Positions 23,991-36,730 are shown, numbered from the stretch's first letter. The stretch: DNA of 64,000 nt from Acanthacorydalis orientalis (GCA_034766995.1 CM068313.1:29494325-29558324), one strand, 5' to 3'. Numbers and translations are program-made. The notes: generated from the letters alone by a model not told the origin.

Positions 23991-24659
23991 AACTTGTTAT
24001 TCATTTCATAATTATTATATATTTATCATTTAACAATTTCAGAGATGACTCTCGATATTTACAAGTCCTGTAAAATATCATATGGTTTAAAAAATAAAGA
24101 TGGTCTTTAATTATTGTGGATCAGAATATTTTTTATATAAAAAGTATTTACATTCATTTACATACAATAAAATAAATGATTAACTGTAATAGTATGCTAT
24201 TTTTTTTACTTAAAAATATTACTAATTTTTACCGAATTTTTATCTATAGACTATTAAACAGATTGTTAGTTAAATTTTAAAATCTCTAATCCTAATCATT
24301 CAAAATTTAAAATACAGCAACGTAAATAAAATGATACAGCCTTTTATTACTATACCTTAATTAATTAATAATCTATTTTATAAAATGAATTAAAACTTTT
24401 AACTAAGAAGTTTAAATGTAGTAAAACATATAATGAATAAAAGAGATTCTCTTTTTGATTTTAGATGATATTAAATGTTTAGTAATAAATCTATTAGTAT
24501 ACCTCTTTTTATCTTTTATCTGTTTCTTTTTACACATGTAACTCGTTTATACGTTTTTAATTTAGCTTGATTTGGATGTAAAAACAAAAATAAATAATAT
24601 TTCATTTACAACATATATTTATAACTGTATAATGATTATAATTTGAACTAAAAATATTC

Positions 24660-24990
24660 TTTAAAGGTCGTATGATAATTTGATTTGTACAGTACGGGTT
24701 AATAAACGTAACAAGCGCTGTGATTCAATAAGATTAACGAGACGATCAACGAGATAATTAAAAACTGTCACAAAAAACAACGTCGACTATAAAGGCAGCA
24801 GCAACAACAGTAACATAAAATCAACGGGTCACGGAGTGGAAACGACGGCACTCTTGACTTTTGACAAATACGCCTGTCATGTCAGTATTTTTATCTGGTA
24901 GCGCACCGACATCCACGGGCTTGTAGCCGTCCCGGTTCTTTACTTTTCGGCTATTCAAGTCTCCGATCGCGTATGTTAACGTTAACATTA
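24660..24990. other. GC-richer island
   Basis: Contains GCAGCAGCAACAACAG, CGGGTCACGGAGTGG and a GC-rich end (GGGCTTGTAGCCGTCCCGG), then the palindrome at 24973. No frame. Candidate regulatory DNA. Confidence 0.35.
24973..24988. repeat. Perfect 16-bp palindrome
   Basis: ATGTTAACGTTAACAT is its own reverse complement and sits at the right edge of a GC-richer island. It contains two GTTAAC words, a possible dimeric binding site. Confidence 0.7.
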
Positions 24991-25216
24991 ATTTTGCATA
25001 CTTAAAAAAAGAAACATTTATTAAAACTTGATATTTGCTACTAACTACAAATTATTTAAGTGATTTTATGTCCTTTACAATCATTTGCAATTCTATTCTT
25101 TTACATACTCAAATTCAAATTCAATAAAACAAATTAAAAATTAATTAATGAAATTGAATAATCATAACCTGTACAAGTCTATATGTTGATAAAATATACT
25201 TTTTCTTTTTAATAAA

Positions 25217-25430
25217 CCAGGAGGCTCTGCTCCTTACTTGCTACGCTTACCTACTTCCGGGGGGAGGGCTCTGCATTATCTTGCTTTACTCGCTCCCCTG
25301 GCTTATAACCGGTAATGATTCGTAAAACATCGAAATCATCGGTAATGGAAATTGTTAACGTGTTACTTGTAGAGTGTAGCGGGGGGAGTGGTATTACGAG
25401 GAGGTGATCTACACGAAAAAGGAATGTTAT
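25217..25430 (+). repeat. Unidentified dispersed repeat, copy A (internally deleted)
   Basis: A GC-richer block in AT-rich DNA, alignable by eye to the reverse complement of 28210-28680. Two segments match: 25220-25293 (contains TTGCTACGCTTACCTAC) pairs with 28605-28678, and 25310-25425 (contains CGGGGGGAGTGGTATTACGA) pairs with 28213-28323. About 280 bases present between these segments in copy B are missing here. A minus-strand open frame of 84 codons (25251-25505) crosses it, but it ends in a TA tract and I do not recognise it. The repeat class is unknown; no target duplication or terminal repeat was found. Confidence 0.7.
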
Positions 25431-25475
25431 TTTGTGGAAATTTAGGATGGAATTATTTTTTATATATAGAAAGAT

Positions 25476-25503
25476 GTATGTATGTATATATATATATATA
25501 TAC
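25476..25503. repeat. Compound (TATG)n(TA)n microsatellite
   Basis: Two GTAT units into TA, right of repeat copy A. Confidence 0.9.
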
Positions 25504-26109
25504 AATTTAAAATTGGTATATTGTAAAAAATAAAGATAAATTTATTGGTACAAAATATATGAATAAATCAATCATTGATTTGAGTACACTATAAAATATA
25601 CGTGGGTATTGTTGATTATAAATTAAACACGTTTTACTTTATGAATGAAAAAGAAAGTGATTATTACATTTTATATGTTTATTCATGGATTTCCAAGTGT
25701 TTTATTAAAATTTAACAACATATTTACATTTGTCTTAGTACTTTTAATGAATCGATATTATATAAAAAATGTTTAATGTTTGTAAAGATACTTGTAGTTT
25801 ATTTGTATTTCCTAGTCGTTTATGATTAATAATATATTACTACAAGATGTAATAAAAATATGTCTTGTTGCACACAGCATCCTACATACGACAACATAGT
25901 CTTCAAATTTTATGATTCATTAATTGTCATTCAAGGTTTGTCGGTTTAAACTAACGTTTACAATAATATTTATTATTTTTTTTATTATTTATGAATTTCT
26001 TTACAAATTTTTACACAAAATTGTCAACGTTATATTTTTTTTCACGTTGTGAAATTATTAATTATATGTTATATAAGAAAAAATTATATAACTTCTATTT
26101 TTTCTTATT

Positions 26110-26112
<3 letters not shown>

Positions 26113-26140
<28 letters not shown>

Positions 26141-26141
26141 C
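26113..26141. repeat. (TA)n microsatellite
   Basis: Pure TA, about 28 bases. Confidence 0.94.
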
Positions 26142-26259
26142 GTTATAAGAAATTATAAATTTTCGTTGTTTATAGAAGAGCGTGTGCCATAAACTAGATT
26201 TAATTAATACTGAAAAAAAATTAACTATGAAAAATTACTATCAACACTAACGTTAACAT

Positions 26260-26560
26260 CGCTGTTTTTGCTGGTATCCTTTTGAAATTGTAACTATCTG
26301 CAGTGGATCTGGAGTGACTACTGCACGAGACATAAACATCACGTCATCCGGATTCCGATATGCGGGTGCATGCGTGCGCGTGTTCGATCTCTCCGGTAAT
26401 TATTCACACCGTCGACTTTTAAATTGAATTCACTGTACGACATAACATGCTTCTTATTTCTTTACACGTTACCGATTTCGACAATTTCTCTTCAGTGTAC
26501 ATGCAATAATTTTACTTCTACCTCCATTTCGACATTTTTACGATACCATTCAATTCTTTC
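26260..26560. other. GC-richer island between the inverted repeat copies
   Basis: CpG-rich core GCGGGTGCATGCGTGCGCGT (26362-26381) with GATCTCTCCGG after it. No open frame of note. Lies in the segment enclosed by repeat copies A and B. Confidence 0.35.
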
Positions 26561-27059
26561 ATGTTCAATTGTTTTTCTTTTTAATATGTTATAAATAAAT
26601 GTTTAATGTTTTTATTCAATATGATGAAAAAATAATTTATTGATTTAATTAAATATTATGTTTGTATTTATAAATGTATAATTAAATATTGGACCAAAAA
26701 AATACGATGTACTATTAAAGTAGTAAAATGTCATGAAACTACAAATTTTTTTTAAAAAAACCCTTTATTTCAAGTAATTTAAGAATGAAAAAATACTTTC
26801 TAGACATTAATAATATCGTTACAAATATTCAGTTAATGTTCTATTATTATTTTTTTATTATTGAAGACTTGAATTATTTGTTATTATTTTTATTTGAGGT
26901 TAAATTAAAATTTAAAGTTAATTAACTATTAAGATTTTTATATTTTGAATATTTGTTTCCTGGTATATTTTTTGAATGAAATTGAAGAATGAGTATATTT
27001 TTTGAAATATTGTCAGCAATTCTTAGCTATTCACTTAGAATTAAAAGATCAATAAAAAG

Positions 27060-27530
27060 TGGATATTGAACCACGCGATCAAATCTTAAAATACGGTATA
27101 GATAATATATTTTGAGATGGAAAGCGATGATAACATTTAGTGCAAACGACCTCGTATGTCGACGCACCTAAACAATCAACATTCATTCGTTCAAAAGACA
27201 TGGCGTATCAATGGTCAATCCGTAATGACGTTACTTCAATGCCCGATACAATCTGGTCTATGCGTATCGCTGTAGTCTAATTGACCAGAAGCTATTGAAC
27301 CCGCTCGATTATTATTATAACCGGTATCGCGAAATGTGGACATGATTGCCTGTTCAGAAGTTCGATAGATCGAAATTTATAAATCGATAAACTGAAAGGT
27401 TTTTAGGCTACTGTCGAGCGCAGACTGAGACGCTGATATATATATTTTTTTGTTACGAAGAATTGGTCTGTCGGTACCGACTTTATATAGTGATCGTGTG
27501 CTTTTTTTCTTTGCTAGTGTGAATCGTGAT
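27060..27530. other. Long GC-richer island
   Basis: About 470 bases, one of the clearest islands, with TATGTCGACGCACC, TAATGACGTTACTT, TAACCGGTATCGCG and ACTGTCGAGCGCAG. No frame. It lies between the inverted repeat copies. Edges are sharp, with AT-rich DNA on both sides. Confidence 0.4.
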
Positions 27531-27701
27531 ATTTTTGTTAATTAATTACGTTATTCTACTAACTAAAAACTTAACACGATTCGGCAATTTCAAAACGAAT
27601 ATAAATAATGACGCATCAAAGGTTATATATTTTTCAATCAAAAGATATGAAATTTTTAAATATCATACTAGAATAACACAAACACTAATAAATATTTATA
27701 T

Positions 27702-27705
<4 letters not shown>

Positions 27706-27767
<62 letters not shown>
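27706..27767. repeat. Long (TA)n microsatellite
   Basis: About 60 bases of TA. Confidence 0.97.
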
Positions 27768-27769
<2 letters not shown>

Positions 27770-28006
27770 CAAATTCTTGAGCGATTTTAAACTATATTTA
27801 AATGTTTAATTTTATTTTATGTTTTCTTAAATGTTCAAATATTTTAAGACTGTCATTATATTTTTTGTATGAGATATATTTTATAAGAGTTTTTTTTAAA
27901 TACAATTATATAGTGAGCAATATATTTCATTATTGAATAACATTTTATGTGTTCTGAATGAAATTAATTCAGTTATTTATTTTTAATTTTCATTTCTAAT
28001 ATTTTT

Positions 28007-28054
28007 ACAGTTTTATTATTAATAAAATTAACAGTTTCATTATAAATAAAATTA
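28007..28054. repeat. Tandem duplication, 2 x 24 bp
   Basis: Two adjacent 24-base units, each starting ACAGTTT and ending AATAAAATTA, differ at two positions. A simple local duplication in AT-rich DNA, just left of repeat copy B. Confidence 0.85.
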
Positions 28055-28209
28055 TTAGAGTACTGTATTAAAATCATACTTGCTTTATTACCAAAATAAA
28101 AAAATCGTAATTGAATTCTGTCAAAAATTATATAAAAAATTAAATAATAATTTTGTATAATCTTTCTATGTATAAAAACTAATTCCACCTCACAATTTCC
28201 ATTAAACAT

Positions 28210-28680
28210 TTTTTTTTGGTGTAGACCATCTCATCGGAACACCGCTCCCCTCCCTAAGCTCATCAAGTAGCACGTCAACCATTTCCATTCCCGATCATTT
28301 ACGATGCTTCACGAACCGTCATGTTCGTCGCTTCCAATGAAACAGTATTCGGGTACGGTCAGTTGCATGTTAGTCTCTCCCGATATACCTCAAAGCAGGG
28401 TATTAAGTTTCAGTATACAGAAAAATACAAATTAATCACGAATATCAGGAACACAGAAGTTTTATAATAAGTTTACAGTAAGTTATAATAAGTTTTCTTT
28501 TCAGTTTCACTATATTCACGATTTCATTTAAAATCAAAAAATAAATTTCATTACACAATATCTTTATTTCGTTTTTCATATTTTTAAAAATTGTTAACAA
28601 TTAATGAGAGCGAGTGAAGCAAACGGGTTCCGAGCCTCCCGTGGGTAGGCGAGCGTAACAAGAAGTGAGCGGAGCACCTT
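28210..28680 (-). repeat. Unidentified dispersed repeat, copy B (longer)
   Basis: The longer, inverted partner of the block at 25217-25430. It holds a GC-rich head (28605-28680, with GGGTAGGCGAGCGTAACAAG on the plus strand), an AT-rich middle (about 28395-28600) and a GC-richer tail (28213-28390, with CGGAACACCGCTCCCCTCC). The two copies lie about 2.8 kb apart in opposite orientation. No coding frame is recognised. The head contains GGGTTCCGAGCC, loosely like a tRNA B box, so a SINE-like origin is possible but not shown. Confidence 0.7.
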
Positions 28681-29464
28681 GATATTTAAAGAAATTACAT
28701 TATATATGTTTGTAAAATGTTCATCAGTGTTATTTTCTCAAAAAACTTTTTTTATCTTCTATGTCATTAAAAATTTCTCGAATTAAACATATTTTCTAAT
28801 TATGTTCTTTCATTGATAATATGTAAATTATAATATGATAATATAAAGAATATATACTCATTTAATATATTTCTGTTATTTATATGAAATACTAAGTTTC
28901 AATATTCAAACGATTAAATATAAATATACTTATATTAATGTAGTAAAAGCAATAGTTTTGATTATAAATAAAGTTTCTATATACATAATTATTAGTTATT
29001 AAGTTTTTCAAATTCATCCTTTATATAAGTATTATTATGATGTGATTAAAAATACATGAAAATACATAAAAGAAAACAAAATCAATATAGTGATTTTACA
29101 ATAGGTAATTATTTTTTCTCAATTATGTTCGAACAATAAGACGAGCCGTTATAACAAGTGTTTATATATTTTTTATATAGCTTACTTGTATACGACATGA
29201 AAGATCAATCTCATTCCGATATTATATTAGTAAAAAAAAACGATAGCACATTGATAAATATAAATATTGCTGACAAAACCTGATTACTTTTTTCTAACAT
29301 GAGTCTTATTAAAAAAATTGACACATTTGCAACGTAATATCGTCAGGTGGGCTATTTTAAATTGCTTGGAATGTTTAGTTGCCATTCAATATATACACTT
29401 GTGTACATTCATATGTACATAGTTACATATTTATTTAAATTTAATATATGCACTATATTTACAT

Positions 29465-29468
<4 letters not shown>

Positions 29469-29515
<47 letters not shown>
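29469..29515. repeat. (TA)n microsatellite
   Basis: Pure TA, about 45 bases. Confidence 0.97.
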
Positions 29516-29518
<3 letters not shown>

Positions 29519-29804
29519 AAAATGTAAATCAAATCAATGTACGTTTTTAATTTGTGAATTATCAATCTATTATTATTATTAGCGAATTCAAACAATGCAC
29601 TATACAATTTAATAAATAACTCATCATTAAATATATTAAATTGTTATTTAATTTATTTAAAGAACTATTTTTTTTTCATTTGTGCATAATATTCAATATA
29701 CGAACTCTTTTTTGTTTCTTAAAATTTCTTTTCAATTTTGGCTAATTATTATTATTTTTTACACACAGCACATATTTAGAAATAAAGATTGGCTTGTTAC
29801 TATG

Positions 29805-29808
<4 letters not shown>

Positions 29809-29878
<70 letters not shown>
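29809..29878. repeat. Long (TA)n microsatellite
   Basis: About 70 bases of pure TA; the 105-codon frame crossing it is its translation plus flanks. Confidence 0.97.
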
Positions 29879-29880
<2 letters not shown>

Positions 29881-30613
29881 ACATGTGTATGTTAATAAAA
29901 GTGGGCACAAAAATCACCCATAGAAACAAACCTCTTTTTATTTCTGAAAAGTTTCAAATTGTAATCTCATTTGTGAAGGAATGTTTTTTTCCTATTTGAG
30001 ATCTTCTAGAAAATAATTCAAATTTATTTTTTAATATATTTTTTACAGCAAAGTAAATATTTTTCTGATAATCAAATTTTAATTTATTTTTTTTTTACAA
30101 TTTATCAAACTATTTACGATGCTTTATTGTTTTCCGAAGTAATTTTTTTAAAAAATACTTAATATAAAAGAATTGAATTTGATTTATTTACATTTCAATG
30201 GCTATGCCATCAAGAAGACACACATATTTTTTTAAAAAAAATCTTACTAAATTAAAATATAATAATCTTCTTATTCAGTTGTTTTTGTCTATAGTTTTTG
30301 GGAATATTTCTTCTAAGAGTATGGTTTGTCCTTTCGTTATGATTGAAAATTTGGAAGACTTCAGAGATTTAATGAGTTCAAAATCTATCTAAAGATAACT
30401 AAAATGTAAAAATTCCAAAAAAAATTATTTTAATAAATTATCGTAATATTATGTGACAATATATTCAGATACTGGATAAATTCACTTTCACAAATGATTT
30501 TTTCCACCCTACAAATCAAAAAATTATGTGTCGTGTGGAGTGAAAATAAAATAATTTGTGAAAATATTATGTAATTTGTAATATGGTTTTCATTTATAAT
30601 AAATACTGAGAAT

Positions 30614-30654
30614 TTTTAATTAATTAATATTTTCTTTTGTTTCAGGTAAGTGAG
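30614..30654 (+). promoter_or_regulatory. Candidate recursive splice site (ratchet point, zero-length exon)
   Basis: A strong 3' splice site is directly abutted by a strong 5' splice site. Pyrimidine tract and acceptor are TTTTCTTTTGTTTCAG (30630-30645), and the next bases are GTAAGTGAG (30646-30654), a consensus donor. Upstream, 30614-30627 holds repeated TTAAT, suitable as a branch point. This juxtaposition is the established signature of recursive splicing in very long insect introns: the intron is removed in steps, each step regenerating a donor. It implies transcription on the plus strand across this position. The motif is seen directly; use is inferred. Confidence 0.6.
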
Positions 30655-31420
30655 CGAATATTTCAATTATAAAGACAGATTTGTGTTTTTTTTTGATCAT
30701 TTTGGTAAGAAATAAAATTTAAAACTAGAAATCAAAAACTAGAGTAAATTAGAAAATAATAACATTTTTTAAATAACATTTTGTTTAATATTTATTGAAT
30801 AGTCATCATAAGTGAGTTTCGTAACAATTATTGTATAATTGTGAACTGAGGTTAAATAATTTATATTTGAAGATATTAAATATGTAGACAAATTTTAGAA
30901 ACATTTAGTAGTTTATAATATGTTTGTATTTATGTTAAAATAATAATATTATTAGATAAAGAGATATAGAATGTCACGTTCAAATTCTTTACAAGCTTTC
31001 ATAGCTTTGTTTATAATGAAATACTCACCCATAAGATTGTCTATAATTTTCTGCTTTAATTTTATATTTGTGATCGTTCTTACACTTGTAAAATAAAATA
31101 ATTTAAATGACGAAGAATTTAAAAAAATGCATACATATTTCTAATGGTATATCATACTATTATATTTTTGAGAATTTAATTACTGAATGGAAATAACTAT
31201 GTAAAATAGAATAGAAAATAAGAAAACTCAATATTTTTGAATGAAATTTAAAAGAAAGACTCTATTTTAAGGGAATTTACTATATATTATTTTATTTCTT
31301 ATATTTATTTAAATATTAATAAGTTGTTAACATTTTATCAATTATTTGTATATTTTATATACTTTTTTAATTCATTCGGTCATTTTTACATGTATATTCA
31401 CATAACAAATACATAGATGT

Positions 31421-31423
<3 letters not shown>

Positions 31424-31469
<46 letters not shown>
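31424..31469. repeat. (TA)n microsatellite
   Basis: Pure TA, about 44 bases. Confidence 0.97.
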
Positions 31470-31471
<2 letters not shown>

Positions 31472-32140
31472 TCATATACAAAAAATATATTGAATTGGTC
31501 ATTTATCGGAACAATATAGTTAAATTTACATTGACAAAAAATATACAATTAACACATCTGCGCGATGAGTTATAATGATTGTCGATTGATTACGTTTGAT
31601 ATAATGAGAATTTTAATTGCAAAGGAAGAAGCCAGTTACTTAATAAGTATTACTCTTAGTATTATGACAGATATATTACTATAATTATTGACATCCATTA
31701 ATTGCATACCTGTATCATTATTTGTGTATGATATCTAATTTTTTTTGTTTCTATTTTCTTGTTTAATAACTGTTTATTTTATAATGAAATAACATGCCAG
31801 TACGATCCGCAAATATATTTTTGATGTATTAATTTACGAATATGTAAGTATCGATCGTGATGAATGGTTCTGAAGTGATATGCATAGCTGTGATTTTTCA
31901 TTTAAATAAATCAACTTCTTTATCTATATATATAATATAACTTACTTTTATTTTTCTTTATTAGTTATTACTAAATATGAAGGAAATAAAATAATAATTT
32001 CTAGTTGCAATCATTCATTTATCACAGTTAATATAAAAAGACTACAACTTAATCAAATATTTATTAAAAAGTAAAATAAAATCATCTATTACTCCAATAC
32101 ATAACATATACATACATAAGTACATAGATACATACTTATA

Positions 32141-32142
<2 letters not shown>

Positions 32143-32172
<30 letters not shown>
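32143..32172. repeat. (TA)n microsatellite
   Basis: Pure TA, about 29 bases, preceded by scattered CATA units. Confidence 0.94.
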
Positions 32173-32175
<3 letters not shown>

Positions 32176-34568
32176 TATAGAAATAGTTTTACTAGTACGT
32201 TTTATCTTATTACTATTAAGATAGATTTGATAATGATATGTATATTTATGTATTTATCGTTGGTATGTGTATATAAATTCGAATAAATTCATTATAACTA
32301 AGTTCTAAGTGAAAAAATAAAGCTTGAAGCAAATCAATTATTAAAATTACTAAGAACTAGTTTAGCTAACTAATACAATTTTTACATATAAAAATGATTT
32401 CATTATTAATGGAAGCTTTAGCTTTTTCATATTTTTTATATGTGATTCATTTACATCTTTCATCAATTACTTGTACAAAAATAAATGATACAGATTATGT
32501 GATTAGTATAATTTTATTTTAGTAAAGAATACCATTTAACCAAAATGTTCATTTTTTTTAAAAAATAATCAATTTTTAAGGAGTTCCTTTTTAGAATTGT
32601 TAAATGGTAAGGTATAAAAAAATTCCTAGATAGTATGAAAAAGGCATTTTTTGTAACAATTATTAATGGCATGTTAAAATATATCGAAGGATTAAATTAA
32701 AGTAACTAGTGAAGTTATATAACAATTTTTTTCTTTGAAAAAGTGGAAAAATTTCTAACTGGCGCAATTAATTCAATGCTTTTTCCATTTAAAATTATAT
32801 TAAGGCATTGTTTAAAATTTAAATAATGATTATTAAAAAACAGATTAATTTATTGATTAAAACAGATAATATTCAACTTTTAACAATCTATAGAGTGGAA
32901 TCTAACAATTTTTTTATAAATTTTTTGGTTTTACAATTTTTCAAAATTGAAATAAAAGTTCAGTTTTTTAATAAATGTATTTATTTATATAATTTTGTAA
33001 ATATATATATATATTCAAAAAAAAATGAGATTTCAGGTATATGTCATACATGATTGTTCTCAAAAACATGATTTAACGCTCATTTTAAGTATAGAAAAAA
33101 TATATTTTGGAAAGAGGGATGTTGTCCTTGAGGATAGTCGTAAAAAGTGTGTTATTTTACAATTATTGAGCTCCGTATTTTTTTAATTAATAATCTACTG
33201 TATATGTATTAATTTGGCTTCATGCGCGGGTGTAACTTGGTTAATTTTCATGAACGGTCACTAACAATGTCTGCGTATCAGTTTGTTTCAAATTAGCTTT
33301 AGTGTGCTTTACTATCAGTATAACTATAATTGAAAGTAATTAATACAGTAAAAATTATAAATATTTTGATAATAACAGTATCATTAAAATTCATTGATGT
33401 TTATTTTTGAGAATAGATGAAATTTTTAAAGTAAATAATATTCATCGAATTTAAAAATTATTTTTTTTTAATTTTGTAAAATAGAAATATCAAATTTGAC
33501 ATTCACTTGTGTACTTTGTACAAAAATTGAAAATCTCTTTTCAGCTAAATCGAAACAATAATACAATAGGTACATTGATTTCATATAATTAATATTAGAT
33601 ATGAATTATATGAAAAAATCATTTGTATATTCTGTTTTCATTTAATGTAAAAATGATGAAACTTAATCTACATGCTTATTTTAGAAAGAATGTAAAACAA
33701 CAAATAATGAAAATTATTTGATTTTTTAGCTGGTTCCAAAATTTTCAACATGATATTACTAGTCGAAATTATAAATACATATATACCCGTATTATCATTA
33801 TATGTACCTCATGTAAAGAAAACTAAAACGAATATTTACTACATTTACTAGTCTGCATATGGGCATAATAATATGTCTAGAATATGACAATTTGTTATCA
33901 ATTTTCTTAAAAAATATATTAACTGGTCTTGTGTAATCTTCTAGCTATAAGAAATTCTATACAACTACAAAATATTTATAACCTTATTACAAATGTATAT
34001 GATAAATACAACTCTTAGATACTTATTTTCTCTTGTATTATTAAAAAATAAATAATATTTAATATACTATAACTGAAATGATTTCAAATCAAAAATGTTG
34101 CAAAGTATATAATTGAATATGGAATATGTAATAAAAATTTAATAAAATAATTAATGTACGAAAAATAATCACACAATATGGTTAATAAAATCTATATCTT
34201 TTGAAAAATAACAAATTAAACCTGTAAGTGGTGTAATCACATACTGAGAATACATCTCGGTTGCTTATAAAAAATAATAATAAAATTTAGAGTTGCGTTC
34301 AGTGGCGCAGTACTACTGTCTGTATTTTTACACCAGAAATTAATTATAAATATAGTATCCAACTGATCAGATGTTAAGTTAGTACGAATCCTAATTTAAT
34401 TAGAACATATGTCATTATTCCGTTTACGAACACATCTCATTATTTATAAATACATAATTAGTTCCGTAGGCAAAATTAAATTAATAGTATATTTAAAAAA
34501 CCACACACGTAGTATTTAGTGTAAAATAGATTTTTCGCGGTATATTTTATTTAATATATTATAGCGTA

Positions 34569-34570
34569 TG

Positions 34571-34601
<31 letters not shown>

Positions 34602-34603
34602 AT
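34569..34603. repeat. Compound (TA)n(TG)n microsatellite
   Basis: TA followed by eight TG units. Confidence 0.94.
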
Positions 34604-35071
34604 ACATATTTACTACTGACAAAAAGGTGTTTTTATACAATTAATTGAAAAAATTAATAGCAAAATTATTAACTTATAAAATTTCCCTTTGCGAGGAATT
34701 TTGGTTTTTTAATAGTCTACGTATGGAATTATTTTTTATAAAATAATATCTTACAAAATGTAAGTAAAGGAAAATAAAGTTAAATTATTAAGATTATATA
34801 ATTTATTTAAATGTTAAATGAATTTTAAGAATGAATTTTAACATTATAAGAAATATTTAAACATTTTTTTAAAACAAATATTTTCATTTTTGTATTGTAA
34901 ATTATATGAAGACAGTTTTTAAACATTATTTTTCTCTTTTATATAAAAATATGTAGGAAATTGAATGAAGGTGAGTATTAAAATACTCAAACTTGCATTT
35001 TAAGTCATGGATTATTTTCAAGACAGTGGCAAGATTAATTTGTTATTCAAAAAATGTTCAATTGATATTTA

Positions 35072-35090
35072 CCGCCGCTAGAGGGCATCC
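35072..35090. promoter_or_regulatory. CTCF-like binding motif
   Basis: CCGCTAGAGGGC at 35075-35086 fits the core of the CTCF consensus (CCASYAGRKGGC) with one mismatch (G for A at the third position). It is an isolated GC-rich word in AT-rich DNA, which makes it stand out. CTCF is an insulator and architectural zinc-finger protein present in many insects. Occupancy cannot be judged from sequence. Confidence 0.4.
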
Positions 35091-35412
35091 ATTAAAAATA
35101 GATTTAAAATAAATGTTGAAGTATTGCAGAGTTATTGACTGAAGTAGTATTTAATACAAATCGAAACTTAAGAAGTGTATTTTTTTCAATTTCTTTATTT
35201 GTACGTAACATGTATAAAAAATATTAAAATATATATAATTTCGTATAGTTCAAAATTGATTGATATTTAATGAAAAGTTTAATCTTTAATTATACTTTGG
35301 CTTCTAGATTATTAGATGTTAGTTTGATATATCTTAATATTAAATTCATGATTATTAAATGAATGAAGAAATAAGGCTGCCATGTTTTGTAATAATACAT
35401 ACATATATACGT

Positions 35413-35414
<2 letters not shown>

Positions 35415-35454
<40 letters not shown>
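35415..35454. repeat. (TA)n microsatellite
   Basis: Pure TA, about 39 bases. Confidence 0.96.
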
Positions 35455-35455
<1 letters not shown>

Positions 35456-35789
35456 CATTTTAAATACATATGAAATAAAATTTGTTATTAAAAATATTTT
35501 AAACTTTATAAATCCCGTAGAGTATCATTCATAAATCCATCAAATCTAATTGTCAGGTCTTGTATATTCAATATAAGGATGATCAGATAGTAACAATATC
35601 TATTATAAAATATGTTAATTGTTACAATTACAATACAATTTATCAGAAAGTAAATTTATCAAAACGTATTTTCATTATGCATAATGTATAGTTTTTAAAA
35701 TAAAATTATCATAATTTGATTTCTAATTAATAGTAGTAAAAATCGTATTTCTTATCCTTCTAATTAGAAATAATACTTTTATTTGTTTA

Positions 35790-36065
35790 TGCGTATCAGT
35801 TTCTACGACACTGTGTAATGTTCTACTTGAAGGGCGGTAAGTAGCAGACATGCAAATGGACTCACGATCGTTTGACACCTCAGAGGCGTGTCTGGCGCAT
35901 AATGTCCGTAATTCGTGTAATGTAATCGGTATCAATCAGGTAACTGCCTGCTGCTCGAAGCAATGGACATTTTTTCGTGGTCTGTTGCCACCGGTTCAAT
36001 CACTCGCCACCTCGACACTATCGGTTGAATCACCTCTGTGTAAATATTTTACTGCTAGGATATTT
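35790..36065. other. GC-richer island with an octamer word
   Basis: Contains ATGCAAAT (a POU octamer) at 35851-35858, CAGGTAACTGCCTG near 35938, and several CpG. Two overlapping frames on opposite strands (35723-35935 minus, 35850-36101 plus) follow from low stop density and are not supported as genes. Confidence 0.4.
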
Positions 36066-36429
36066 TTATTGCTTACCAATTTCGTTATGAAACATATTTA
36101 AACAGTAAATATAGAGTAATAAATATAATAAAGTAGATTCAAGTTGTTCCCTTTTTCATTTTGTCTTTGTCGTTCAATATATATACGTGTGTGTAAAAAT
36201 CGATTATTTATTAAATTAATTTTATTATTTAAAAAATATTTTAAAATATGCAATTTTAATATAAATTATATAAACTCTCAGTTATTAAAGAGTTCTTAAT
36301 CAAAAATGCATGAGTTAAAAACGTGTAACACAATGAAGAGCTAAAAAATAAAAAGTGGTCTTTTACAAAAAAAGGAAACGTTGTTTATATATACACAATA
36401 AAATATGCAATAAGTTGTTTATTTCCATA

Positions 36430-36730
36430 AATAAAAAACATCTCAACGTTTCGCAAGATTGCAACGCAATGAAACTTGTCGGCATTTTATCAGATTATTA
36501 GTACGAAAATTGCAATGTAATATCGACAGTTGACCAATGAAATATTGTCAAAAGAATAGTGCAATGCCGGAGGTCGAAGACGCAACATGCCAACTGTTAA
36601 ATCATACACACTTGGACTGATCAACAGATTGGCCTGCGGGGCTTAACGCTACTGGCTTAATTATACACTTGAAGAGTGTCAGCGTCATAAGACCGCATGT
36701 CTAACTTAAATATCTTAACGCACATAAGCT
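36430..36730. other. GC-richer island
   Basis: Non-coding, with GATTGCAACGCAATG, GACCAATGAAAT (CCAAT-type), GGTCGAAGACGC and GGCCTGCGGGGC. Possible regulatory element. Confidence 0.35.

Larger units (their letters stand above)
28681..30613. other. AT-rich stretch, no gene seen
   Basis: Two long TA tracts, A and T homopolymers. A 64-codon plus frame (30198-30392) is unremarkable. It lies just upstream of the ratchet motif. Confidence 0.55.
30655..35071. other. Long AT-rich stretch, no gene seen
   Basis: Over 4 kb of A+T sequence. A small GC-richer patch at 33215-33300 (TTCATGCGCGGGTGTAACTT). GAATGAAG followed by GTGAGTATT at 34971/34972 is a donor-like motif. Confidence 0.55.
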
